Of a stretch of 7,557 bases of DNA, positions 1 to 6,168 are shown one piece after another. The stretch comes from JASJHI01 sp965371355 (GTDB lineage: Bacteria > Actinomycetota > Acidimicrobiia > Acidimicrobiales > Ilumatobacteraceae), in NCBI GenBank assembly GCA_965371355.1, contig CBDUYD010000138.1, forward strand, positions 1-7,557. Reading direction: 5' to 3'. The notes beneath the pieces are model-generated. The model did not search any database, was not told where the DNA came from, and worked only from the letters and a program-made list of their open reading frames with translations. How positions within the stretch are numbered: position 1 is the stretch's first letter; each line of letters opens with the position of its first letter. The translations under genes were made by a program, and so were the position numbers.

Positions 1-1242
1 TGCGAGTCGATCAGGTTCGATTCCGGCGTGCGCGACGGCGCGGTCGCGGGTGGGCGCGCCCTGGCGGTTACCGGATTGGGCGGCGACATCGCCGAGGCCC
101 GGCGCGTCGCCTACGAGCGGCTCGGTCACATCGGCTTCGAGGGGATGCAGTTCCGCCGCGACATCGCCTGGCGGGCACCCGGGTCCGCGATCGCCTCCTA
201 CGCCGCCGCCGGGGTCGACATCGACGAGGGGGCGCGGGCGGTCGACGAGATGGCCTCGGCTGTCAGGGCGACCCACGACAACGGCGTGTTGCACGGGCTC
301 GGCAGCTTCGGTGGGGTCTTCTCGGGCGCGGCGATCAAGGCGCTCGACGATCCGGTGCTCGTCGCCTCGACCGACGGCGTCGGCACGAAGGTCGAGCTCG
401 CCGCTCGGCTCGGCAACGTCAGGGGTGTCGGCACCGACATCGTCAACCACTGCATCGACGACGTACTCGTGCAGGCCGCCCGCCCATTGTTCTTCCTCGA
501 CTACATCGCGGCGAGCGAGATCGACGCCGACATGGTCGCGGAAGTCGTACGCGGCATGGCCGAGGCCTGCCGGATGGCCGGCTGCGCGCTGCTCGGCGGT
601 GAGACCGCCGAGATGCCCGGCGTCTATCAACCGGGTGCATTCGACATCGCCGGAACGCTGGTCGGCGTCGCCGACCGCACCGATCTGCTCCCCCGCGCCG
701 ACGTCGCATCGGGCGACGCGCTGGTCGGGCTCGCGTCGAGCGGGCCGCACACGAACGGCTACTCCCTGCTGCGACGGCTCTTCGAGTGGCTCCCGATGGA
801 CGCCACGCCGGAGGGGTTCGATCGACCGATCGGCCAGACGCTGCTCGAACCGCACCGCTCGTATCTCGACGTCCTCACGCCGGCCCTCGCCACCGGAGCC
901 GTCAAGGCGCTGGCGCACATCACAGGCGGCGGACTCCCCGAGAACCTGCCCAGGGTGCTTCCCGACGGGGTGGCGGCCGAGGTCGACCTCGGCTCGTGGC
1001 CGGTCCCTCCCCTGTTCCAACTCGTACGCGAATTGACACCGCAGATGTCGACCAACGAACTCTACCGCACCCTGAACATGGGAATCGGGATGGTCGTGGT
1101 CTGCGCGCCCGACGACCTCGACACCATCGTCGACTCGATCGACGAACCGACCTGGGTGATCGGCCGGCTGGTCGCCTGTGCTGATCTTGACGGCTCTGAT
1201 TTTTCGTTCACGGTCCGAACGTCCCCTCGACACGCTGAGTAG
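1..1242 (+). CDS. purM: Bifunctional PurD-PurM fusion: C-terminal end of phosphoribosylamine-glycine ligase fused to complete AIR synthetase (5' partial)
   Basis: The frame is open from base 1, so the gene begins upstream of the window. Codons up to about nt 180 match the C-terminal end of GAR synthetase (PurD), including a GGRALAVTGLG strand and FEGMQFRRDIAW at nt 136-171. After only about five residues the frame enters a complete AIR synthetase (PurM) at the SYAAAGVDID motif (from nt 196). PurM hallmarks follow: STDGVGTK (367-390, phosphate/ATP site), FFLDY, GGETAEMP (595-618), SSGPHTNGYS, HITGGGLPENLPR (916-954) and NMGIGM (1075-1092). The PurM part is about 348 residues, the normal full length. 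PurD makes GAR from phosphoribosylamine, glycine and ATP. PurM closes FGAM to AIR with ATP. Both are cytosolic steps of de novo purine synthesis. There is no stop between the domains and no start codon near the PurM boundary. The GTG at nt 28 lies inside conserved PurD sequence and is not the start. The stop is TAG, 9 nt before purN. Confidence 0.93.
   Translation, partial: CESIRFDSGVRDGAVAGGRALAVTGLGGDIAEARRVAYERLGHIGFEGMQFRRDIAWRAPGSAIASYAAAGVDIDEGARAVDEMASAVRATHDNGVLHGLGSFGGVFSGAAIKALDDPVLVASTDGVGTKVELAARLGNVRGVGTDIVNHCIDDVLVQAARPLFFLDYIAASEIDADMVAEVVRGMAEACRMAGCALLGGETAEMPGVYQPGAFDIAGTLVGVADRTDLLPRADVASGDALVGLASSGPHTNGYSLLRRLFEWLPMDATPEGFDRPIGQTLLEPHRSYLDVLTPALATGAVKALAHITGGGLPENLPRVLPDGVAAEVDLGSWPVPPLFQLVRELTPQMSTNELYRTLNMGIGMVVVCAPDDLDTIVDSIDEPTWVIGRLVACADLDGSDFSFTVRTSPRHAE
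172..201 (+). other. PurD-PurM domain junction
   Basis: This is the boundary between the last recognisable PurD residues (RRDIAWRA, ending about nt 180) and the first PurM residues (SYAAAGVDID, from nt 196). The linker is PGSAIA or similar. It contains no stop in the reading frame and no ATG, GTG or TTG codon. The nearest upstream in-frame ATG (145) codes a conserved PurD residue, and the next one downstream lies well inside PurM. The fusion therefore looks genuine rather than two overlapping genes. Confidence 0.8.
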
Positions 1243-1251
1243 CTTCGACAC

Positions 1252-1893
1252 ATGGAAGCCACGATCCGCCGCACGCGAATCGTGGTGCTCGTGTCGGGTG
1301 ACGGCTCCAACCTCCAGGCGATCCTCGACGCGTGTGCCGATGGTCGCATCCGCGCCGATGTCGTCGCGGTCGTGTCGAACCGCCCCGATGCCCACGCTCT
1401 CGAACGCGCCGACCTCGCGGGCGTGCCGGCGGTACGCGTCACAGCACTCGCGGGCGAGGCCCGGTCCGACTACGACGCCCGGCTCGCCGACGTCGTCGCC
1501 GGGTTCGCGCCCGACCGCGTCGTGCTCGCCGGGTGGATGCGCATCCTCACGATGTGCTTCCTCGGCCGCTTCCCCGAACGGGTGATCAACCTGCACCCGG
1601 CCCTCCCCGGCGAGTTGCCCGGTACGCGAGCGATCGAACGAGCGTGGGAGCAGAGCCGGTCCGGAGAGCGCGATCACTCCGGCGTCATGGTCCACCTCGT
1701 CCCCGATGACGGCGTCGACGATGGCCCCGTCCTCGCGACGAGGCGAGTCCCGATCGGCCCGCACGACTCGCTCGAGGATTTCGGCGAGCGAATGCACGAC
1801 ACCGAGCATGCGCTCCTCGTCGAGGTCCTCGGCGGGCTCTGCCATCCGAGCCACCAACGTATCCACCCGAAACGAACGGAAGCCACGCTGTGA
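1252..1893 (+). CDS. purN: Phosphoribosylglycinamide formyltransferase (GAR transformylase), Ade8-like variant
   Basis: PurN transfers a formyl group from 10-formyl-tetrahydrofolate to GAR, giving FGAR, step 3 of purine synthesis. The 213-residue length fits the family (about 190-215). The N-terminal VLVSGDGSNLQAI (residues 12-24) is the phosphate-binding loop for GAR. The formyltransferase catalytic residues are visible: N113 and H115 in INLHPALPG, and D156 in GVDDGPVL; H148 lies in the conserved VMVHLV strand. LAGWMRIL (92-99) is the folate-side strand. Two stretches differ from the usual bacterial form: NLHPALPG followed by GTRAIERAW, where most have NIHPSLLP..., and GW in place of GY/GF. 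From memory these resemble the yeast Ade8 version. The ATG at 1252 is the only sensible start because the SGxGSN loop follows at residue 15. No Shine-Dalgarno site is visible, and the 9-nt gap suggests coupling to the upstream fusion gene. The stop overlaps guaB by 4 bp. Confidence 0.95.
   Translation: MEATIRRTRIVVLVSGDGSNLQAILDACADGRIRADVVAVVSNRPDAHALERADLAGVPAVRVTALAGEARSDYDARLADVVAGFAPDRVVLAGWMRILTMCFLGRFPERVINLHPALPGELPGTRAIERAWEQSRSGERDHSGVMVHLVPDDGVDDGPVLATRRVPIGPHDSLEDFGERMHDTEHALLVEVLGGLCHPSHQRIHPKRTEATL
1878..1882 (+). promoter_or_regulatory. Weak ribosome binding site for guaB
   Basis: GGAAG lies 7 nt before the GTG at 1890, inside the last codons of purN. It supports choosing this GTG as the guaB start. 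No other in-frame start exists before residue 60 of GuaB, which is inside the conserved barrel. Confidence 0.4.
1890..1893 (+). other. GTGA start/stop overlap coupling purN to guaB
   Basis: The guaB start GTG (1890-1892) and the purN stop TGA (1891-1893) share bases. This arrangement usually means that a ribosome finishing purN restarts on guaB, which would keep the two enzymes in proportion. Confidence 0.75.
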
Positions 1894-3419
1894 ACCAATC
1901 CGGCCGCACCAATCCCAACGACGAACTGTTCGACCGCTTCGAGGCACTCACCTTCGACGACGTCGTCATCGTGCCCGGCTACTCCGAGACCCTGCCCGAC
2001 TCGGTCGACACGACGGCCACGTTCGCCGCCGAGATCGAGCTCGCGATCCCGCTCGTCTCGGCGGCGATGGACAAGGTGACCGAGGCACGGATGGCGGTGG
2101 CGATGGCCAGACACGGAGGCATCGGGGTGATCCACCGCAACATGTCGATCGCCGACCAGGCGGCCGAGGTTCAGAAGGTGAAGCGGTCACAGTCAGGGAT
2201 GATCACCGACCCGGTCACGCTGGGACCGGAGGCGAAGCTGCACGACGCCGAGTCGCTGATGCACCGCTTCAAGTTCTCGGGTGTGCCGATCACCGACGGC
2301 GACGGTCGGCTCGTCGGGATCCTCACCAACCGCGACATCCGTTTCTGCGAAGGCTCCGACTTCGAGCGGCCGGTGTCCGACTTCATGACGTCTGAGAATC
2401 TGATCACCGCGGGGGTGGGCACCTCGCTCGATCAGGCGAAGGCGGTACTCCAACAGCACCGCATCGAGAAGCTCCCGCTCGTCGACGGCCACGGTCGCCT
2501 CGCCGGACTGATCACGGTGAAGGACATCCAGAAGCGCCTCGACTTCCCCAACGCCTCGCGCGATTCGCGGGGTCGGCTGCGATGCGCCGCCGCGGTGGGT
2601 GTCGGCGACGATCTCGAGAACCGCGTCGAGGCGCTCCGGTCGATGGACGTCGACGCCGTCTCGATCGACACCGCCCACGGGCACTCGGCCAATGTCGTGA
2701 AGGCGATCGAGCGCATCAAGGGCTCATGGCCCGACCTGCCCGTCACGGCCGGCAACGTCGTCACCGAGGAGGGTGTCGAGACCTTGGCGGCCGCCGGTGC
2801 CGATGCGGTCAAGGTCGGCGTGGGCGCCGGTTCGATCTGCACGACGCGGGTCGTGTCGGGTGCGGGAATGCCGCAGCTGTCCGCCGTGTGGTTCGCGGCC
2901 AAGCGGGCGCGCCGACTCGGGGTACCGGTGATCGCCGACGGCGGGATCACGTTCTCGGGCGACATCGTCAAGGCGATCGCGGCCGGCGCCGAGACGGTGA
3001 TGTTGGGCTCCCTGCTCGCCGGCACCGAGGAGAGCCCCGGCGAGATGGAACTCTTCGAGGGCCGTAGGTACAAGAGCTATCGCGGCATGGGTTCGCTGGG
3101 CGCGATGACCACCGACAGCGCCGACCGCTACGCCACCGGCCAGCGGTCGGACTCTGCGCGAGAGAGCGCGGTCGGCGCCGCGAGCAACAAGCTCGTCCCC
3201 GAAGGGATCGAGGGGCGGGTTCCCTACGCCGGTCCGCTCGGCGACGTCGCCTACCAGCTCGTCGGTGGGCTGCGATCTGGGATGGGATACGCGGGCGCGG
3301 CCACGCTCGATGGGTTGCGTAGCTCGAAGATGATGCGGGTGACCCCGGCCGGGCGCGACGAGAGCCATCCCCACGACGTGACGATCACCAAGGAAGCACC
3401 CAACTACCAGCGCGGCTGA
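1890..3419 (+). CDS. guaB: Inosine-5'-monophosphate dehydrogenase with CBS pair
   Basis: IMPDH oxidises IMP to XMP with NAD+, the committed step to GMP. The 509 residues fit the family. The N-terminal barrel segment starts with LTFDDVVIVPGYS (20-32). A Bateman module of two CBS domains occupies roughly residues 103-220 and probably binds purine nucleotides as an allosteric control. The barrel resumes with DTAHGHS (D260, NAD site), GNVVT, and the catalytic loop with C317 in GSICTTR. Phosphate-site motifs ADGG (349-352) and RGMGSLGAM (398-406) follow. The flap carries the R413-Y414 catalytic pair. The end is typical: LVPEGIEGRVPY, then HDVTITKEAPNY. Two oddities: the usual GPGSIC reads GAGSIC (residues 313-317), and about 19 residues separate DRY from KLVPEG, against 8-9 in the E. 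coli and M. tuberculosis enzymes as I recall them. The gene sits in an operon with purD-purM and purN, so IMP synthesis and its use for GMP are co-expressed. Confidence 0.97.
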   Translation: MNQSGRTNPNDELFDRFEALTFDDVVIVPGYSETLPDSVDTTATFAAEIELAIPLVSAAMDKVTEARMAVAMARHGGIGVIHRNMSIADQAAEVQKVKRSQSGMITDPVTLGPEAKLHDAESLMHRFKFSGVPITDGDGRLVGILTNRDIRFCEGSDFERPVSDFMTSENLITAGVGTSLDQAKAVLQQHRIEKLPLVDGHGRLAGLITVKDIQKRLDFPNASRDSRGRLRCAAAVGVGDDLENRVEALRSMDVDAVSIDTAHGHSANVVKAIERIKGSWPDLPVTAGNVVTEEGVETLAAAGADAVKVGVGAGSICTTRVVSGAGMPQLSAVWFAAKRARRLGVPVIADGGITFSGDIVKAIAAGAETVMLGSLLAGTEESPGEMELFEGRRYKSYRGMGSLGAMTTDSADRYATGQRSDSARESAVGAASNKLVPEGIEGRVPYAGPLGDVAYQLVGGLRSGMGYAGAATLDGLRSSKMMRVTPAGRDESHPHDVTITKEAPNYQRG

Positions 3420-3431
3420 TCGCACTCGTCA

Positions 3432-3971
3432 GTGGATCGGATCGCGATCATCGGCACGCCGGGAAGCGGTAAGTCGACGCTCGCACGCGAGTTGTCGCAG
3501 TCGCTCGGATTGGTTCACGTCGAGCTCGATGCGCTGTACCACGAGCCCGGATGGGAGCCCGCGCCGGTGCCCGAGTTCCGGGCGAGGGTCACCGACGCGC
3601 TCGCAGGCGATCGGTGGGTGGTCGACGGCAACTATCGCCCTGTCTCCGACCTCACGCAGGGTGCCGCCGGCACGATCGTCTGGCTCGATCTGTCGCGCCC
3701 GCTCGTCACATCGCGCGTGGCCTGGCGGACGTTCGCACGAATCGTTCGCCGTGAGGAGCTGTGGAACGGGAACCGCGAGAGCTTGCGCCGGGCGCTCAGC
3801 CGCGATCCGGAACGCAGCATCATCGTGTGGACCTGGCAGCAGCATCCCAGGTACCGCGACATGTTCGCGGGTCAGCTCGAGGGCGGCTCTTGGGCTCACG
3901 CCAAGGTCGTGCGATTGCGCACGCGGAGCGAGGTCCGCCGATGGCTGGCGGATGCTGTGGCATCGTCGTAG
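3432..3971 (+). CDS. Adenylate-kinase-like P-loop NTPase (FlaR/'topology modulation protein' type)
   Basis: This is a 179-residue small P-loop kinase-like protein. The Walker A loop GTPGSGKST is at residues 8-16, directly after the first beta strand (IAIIG). The family signature follows: LDALYHEPGW (32-41), where D33 stands at the substrate side, then WVVDGNY (62-68). A Walker-B-like strand TIVWLDL (81-87) has D86. The arginine-rich stretch with REELWNGNRE (107-116) looks like the lid region of this group. These motifs match proteins annotated as 'topology modulation protein', FlaR or adenylate kinase-like. The true substrate of the family is not established, so a nucleotide or small-molecule phosphotransfer role is only inferred. 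The start is GTG, 12 nt after guaB. It places the Walker A loop eight residues in, as is usual, although no Shine-Dalgarno site is visible. The position behind guaB hints at a nucleotide-related job. Confidence 0.85.
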   Translation: MDRIAIIGTPGSGKSTLARELSQSLGLVHVELDALYHEPGWEPAPVPEFRARVTDALAGDRWVVDGNYRPVSDLTQGAAGTIVWLDLSRPLVTSRVAWRTFARIVRREELWNGNRESLRRALSRDPERSIIVWTWQQHPRYRDMFAGQLEGGSWAHAKVVRLRTRSEVRRWLADAVASS

Positions 3972-3973
3972 CG

Positions 3974-4699
3974 ATGAGCGCCCGCTACGAACACCCCTAC
4001 CCCGCATCGAGCGTCGAAGCGGAGTTCCCGTTCGAAACCTTGGAGTTCACCCGGTATCCAGTCGAAGAGTCCCGCGAGCGAGCGTCCGCGTTCCATCAGG
4101 AGATGGCTCGCCGGCGCAGCGTGCGGATGCTGTCGGACGAGCCGGTACCCCGCGACCTGATCGAACTCGCCGTGCGCACGGCCTCGACCGCCCCGTCGGG
4201 TGCTCACCAGCAGCCGTGGCGGTTCGTCGCCACCGAGAGTCCAGACGTGAAGCGGCGCATCCGTGAGGCGGCCGAGGCAGAGGAGCGGATCAACTACGAA
4301 GAAGGCCGGATGAACGCGGAGTGGCAGGGCGAACTCGCCAGGCTCGGAACCGACTGGCACAAGGAGTTCCTCGAGATCGCACCCTGGATCGTCGTGCTGT
4401 TCGAGGAGCGCTACGGCATCGGTGACGACGGCTCGCGTCGGCACCACTACTACGTGAAGGAGAGCGTCGGCATCGCGGCGGGAATGTTCGTCACCGCCCT
4501 CCACCACATGGGCCTGGCCACACTGACGCACACACCGAGCCCGATGGTGTTCCTCACCAAGCTGTTCGATCGACCCGCCAACGAGAGGCCGTTCGTGCTC
4601 TTCCCAATCGGCTACCCCGTCGACGGCTGCCGCGTGCCGAGGCTCGAACGAAAACCCCTCGACGACGTGCTGACGGTGGTCGGAGACGAGGTCATGTGA
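3974..4699 (+). CDS. Iodotyrosine deiodinase-like FMN nitroreductase-family protein
   Basis: This 241-residue nitroreductase-fold protein aligns along nearly its whole length with vertebrate iodotyrosine deiodinase (IYD), judged from memory. FMN-site motifs are RRRSVR (46-51), TAPSGAHQQPW (72-82), LTHTPSP (184-190) and the C-terminal GYP...RKPLD (213-230). The active-site lid of IYD is present: E104 and Y108 (in EERINY) and K130 (in DWHKEFL), which in mammalian IYD grip the amino, carboxylate and phenolate groups of halotyrosine. HHYYVKESVGIA (157-168) is the helix after the lid. No signal peptide or membrane anchor is present, so it should be a soluble cytoplasmic dimer using reduced FMN. 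Reductive removal of halogen from tyrosines, or reduction of a related phenol, is inferred. A general nitroreductase role is the alternative. The ATG at 3974, 2 nt after the NTPase stop, gives the expected N-terminus. An in-frame ATG at 3941 would overlap the upstream gene and adds unconserved residues. The 3' end overlaps the convergent gene by 8 bp. Confidence 0.88.
   Translation: MSARYEHPYPASSVEAEFPFETLEFTRYPVEESRERASAFHQEMARRRSVRMLSDEPVPRDLIELAVRTASTAPSGAHQQPWRFVATESPDVKRRIREAAEAEERINYEEGRMNAEWQGELARLGTDWHKEFLEIAPWIVVLFEERYGIGDDGSRRHHYYVKESVGIAAGMFVTALHHMGLATLTHTPSPMVFLTKLFDRPANERPFVLFPIGYPVDGCRVPRLERKPLDDVLTVVGDEVM
4692..4699. other. Convergent 3' overlap of the plus- and minus-strand transcription units
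   Basis: The plus-strand deiodinase-like gene ends at 4699 (TGA 4697-4699). The minus-strand HNH gene ends at 4692 (TGA read from 4694 to 4692). The two coding regions share 8 bp tail to tail, and no stem-loop with a T-run is visible on either strand nearby. Confidence 0.85.
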
Positions 4700-6050
4700 T
4701 CTCGTTGCCGTCGGGGTCGATGAAGTGCCAGACCCCCTCGGCGTCGCGGTGGACCTGGTAGCCGCGTTCTTTCAGCAGGTTGTGGCGGCGGCAGGCGGGA
4801 ACCCCATTCCTGGGGACGGTGGCACCGTGGGCTGCCCAGCCGACGGCGTGGTCGATGTCGCACCACTCCACAGGACCGTCACAGCCGAGCCAGATGCATT
4901 CGGTGGCCAACAGTTGCACAGCTTCTCGGGCCGATCCGCGGAATAGTCGTGACCGCTGCCCAAGGTCGATCACCGTGCCCTCCGCATCGATCACGACCCG
5001 GCGGATGTACCCGGCCAGCGCAGCGTTGACGGCATCGTCGCGGCTCAAGCGGCGACCCCGTTGGGTACGACACACCACGCTCCGGTAGCGGCGCGGGTCG
5101 ATCGCTTCACCGGCCAGACCGGCTTCGAACGTGTCGACATCGTTCAAGATGTTGAGTGTCAGCCTCGGCGGGCGCACCCCCGGTCGAGCCGACGCGGCGG
5201 CGCGGGCCATCACCAGCAGAGCGTCGGCACGGCGCTGGGCGGCGGTGCGACACAGATCGCCGGTGTCGACACGATCACCGAGCCGGGCACGAGCCTCGCG
5301 CCAGTCGGTACGCCACTCGGCGTCGATGAAGTGCGCGAAGATCTCGTTGAACTCCGATCCCGACAGTTCATCGAGCGACCCCGACAGCGTCCAGCCACCC
5401 TCACGACGGGCGCGCAGCGTCACGCTGCGATCGTTCTTGAGTCGGCTGTGGCGGTTTCGGTCGCCAACCGGATCGGCGAGCGCTTCCCAGGTACGCACCC
5501 GCCCTTCGAACACATCGAACGGCAGGCCGATGGCATCCGCGAGCAGCATCTGCTGATCGCGGACCAACACAGCCGGATCGATCCGAGGGTTCGCCGCCAC
5601 CCGGGCCATCAGCTCGCCCTGCGCTACACCGACATCACCCGCCGCCGCGGCGTCGGCCCACGCCCGGAGGCGGCTGTGCATGCGGGCGGTCTGCACCCGC
5701 CGGTACGCCTCGGGACCCGACAACGCCAGACGATGGCGGAGCCATGCCTTGGCCGTGAAGAACCCCTGATCGCCGAACGGCGCCGCCACATCGACCCCAC
5801 CGGCAACTCCGACCGTCACGGCCTCGACGATCCGACGGACCCGCTCGACACCCTCCGCGAGCTGCGCCAACGACACAGGGTCCAACGAAGTGACATCGAC
5901 ATCGCCGAGCAATCCGACCGCGTCGACCGCCCCCGCCACCAACCCACCGACGAGATCATCAGCGAGATCACCGGCGGGAGCACCGTCGACCGGAGCAGCG
6001 GCGGGCGAGAGCACAACGCCGGACGCCTCCGCCACCTCATACCCATCCAT
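4692..6050 (-). CDS. DUF222 / HNH endonuclease-domain protein (13E12-repeat family)
   Basis: This is a 452-residue protein with the architecture of the actinobacterial DUF222-HNH family, known in mycobacteria as 13E12 repeat proteins. The first 50 or so residues are rich in Ala, Val, Gly and Asp with no clear fold. Residues about 55-330 form the mostly helical DUF222 region. The C-terminal HNH module (about 380-440) has CIWLGC (C385, C390), CDIDH (C397, D400, H401) and a CRRHN motif (C420, H423, N424). C385, C390 and C420 probably bind zinc structurally, while D400/H401, N415 and H423 form the nuclease centre. The usual HH pair reads HN, which I believe is common in this branch. The product is thus probably an intact metal-dependent DNA nuclease, but the biological role of the family is unknown. 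These genes are often multicopy, and in M. tuberculosis members serve as prophage insertion sites. The ATG at 6050 is fixed by a strong Shine-Dalgarno sequence. It is transcribed away from an SRPBCC gene across a 118-bp gap. Confidence 0.9.
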   Translation of the reverse strand: MDGYEVAEASGVVLSPAAAPVDGAPAGDLADDLVGGLVAGAVDAVGLLGDVDVTSLDPVSLAQLAEGVERVRRIVEAVTVGVAGGVDVAAPFGDQGFFTAKAWLRHRLALSGPEAYRRVQTARMHSRLRAWADAAAAGDVGVAQGELMARVAANPRIDPAVLVRDQQMLLADAIGLPFDVFEGRVRTWEALADPVGDRNRHSRLKNDRSVTLRARREGGWTLSGSLDELSGSEFNEIFAHFIDAEWRTDWREARARLGDRVDTGDLCRTAAQRRADALLVMARAAASARPGVRPPRLTLNILNDVDTFEAGLAGEAIDPRRYRSVVCRTQRGRRLSRDDAVNAALAGYIRRVVIDAEGTVIDLGQRSRLFRGSAREAVQLLATECIWLGCDGPVEWCDIDHAVGWAAHGATVPRNGVPACRRHNLLKERGYQVHRDAEGVWHFIDPDGNEIT

Positions 6051-6168
6051 CTGTCACCTCCGATCAGTCGAAACCATTCATCAAAGATCGGGGGAGTCGG
6101 TACGGATCACCATATTCAGGGGGTGTTGCACAGTTCCCGTGATCACCGACAGAATCCCGCAATTCCAC
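6051..6168. other. Longest intergenic region (118 bp), probable leader of the DUF222/HNH gene
   Basis: This gap lies between the SRPBCC stop and the DUF222/HNH start, both on the minus strand. It is visibly less GC-rich than the coding DNA. Apart from the ribosome binding site it holds a perfect 8-bp palindrome, GTGATCAC (6139-6146), which could be chance or part of an operator. I see no convincing -35/-10 pair. A loose minus-strand -10-like GAATAT is present around 6113-6118. I see no terminator hairpin with a T-run. A promoter for the HNH gene is plausible from the spacing but not proven by sequence. Confidence 0.45.
6054..6061 (-). promoter_or_regulatory. Strong Shine-Dalgarno sequence of the DUF222/HNH gene
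   Basis: On the minus strand GGAGGTGA stands just before the ATG at 6050, with 6 nt between GGAGG and the start codon. It matches the 16S anti-Shine-Dalgarno closely and fixes the start. It is the only strong site in the window. Confidence 0.85.

Noticed and set aside
139..147. GAGGGG next to an ATG at 145 as a hidden internal start for a free PurM
   Set aside because: The purine-rich run abuts the ATG with no spacing. The ATG codes a conserved PurD Met (FEGMQ), so the run is explained by protein coding.
50..1036. 328-codon plus-strand frame inside purD-purM
   Set aside because: It is an Arg/Ser/Pro-rich out-of-frame shadow of a well-conserved enzyme.
28..1242. GTG at 28 as the true start of a 404-residue PurM
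   Set aside because: The residues from 28 to about 180 are conserved PurD sequence, and the frame is open to base 1, so the gene starts upstream.
1240..1260. Purine riboswitch or terminator between the purD-purM and purN genes
   Set aside because: The gap is 9 nt, too short for such an element. Any control region of the operon would lie upstream of the window.
2724..3425. 233-codon minus-strand frame opposite guaB
   Set aside because: It is a shadow of the guaB coding frame with no recognisable domain.
4692..6050. HNH gene as an intein, homing endonuclease or restriction enzyme
   Set aside because: There are no intein splicing blocks, interrupted host gene or methylase nearby. The DUF222 layout is the ordinary 13E12-type protein.
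6139..6146. GTGATCAC palindrome as a regulator binding site
   Set aside because: It is only 8 bp, and GATC-containing palindromes are common throughout this window. There is no second copy at a regular spacing nearby.
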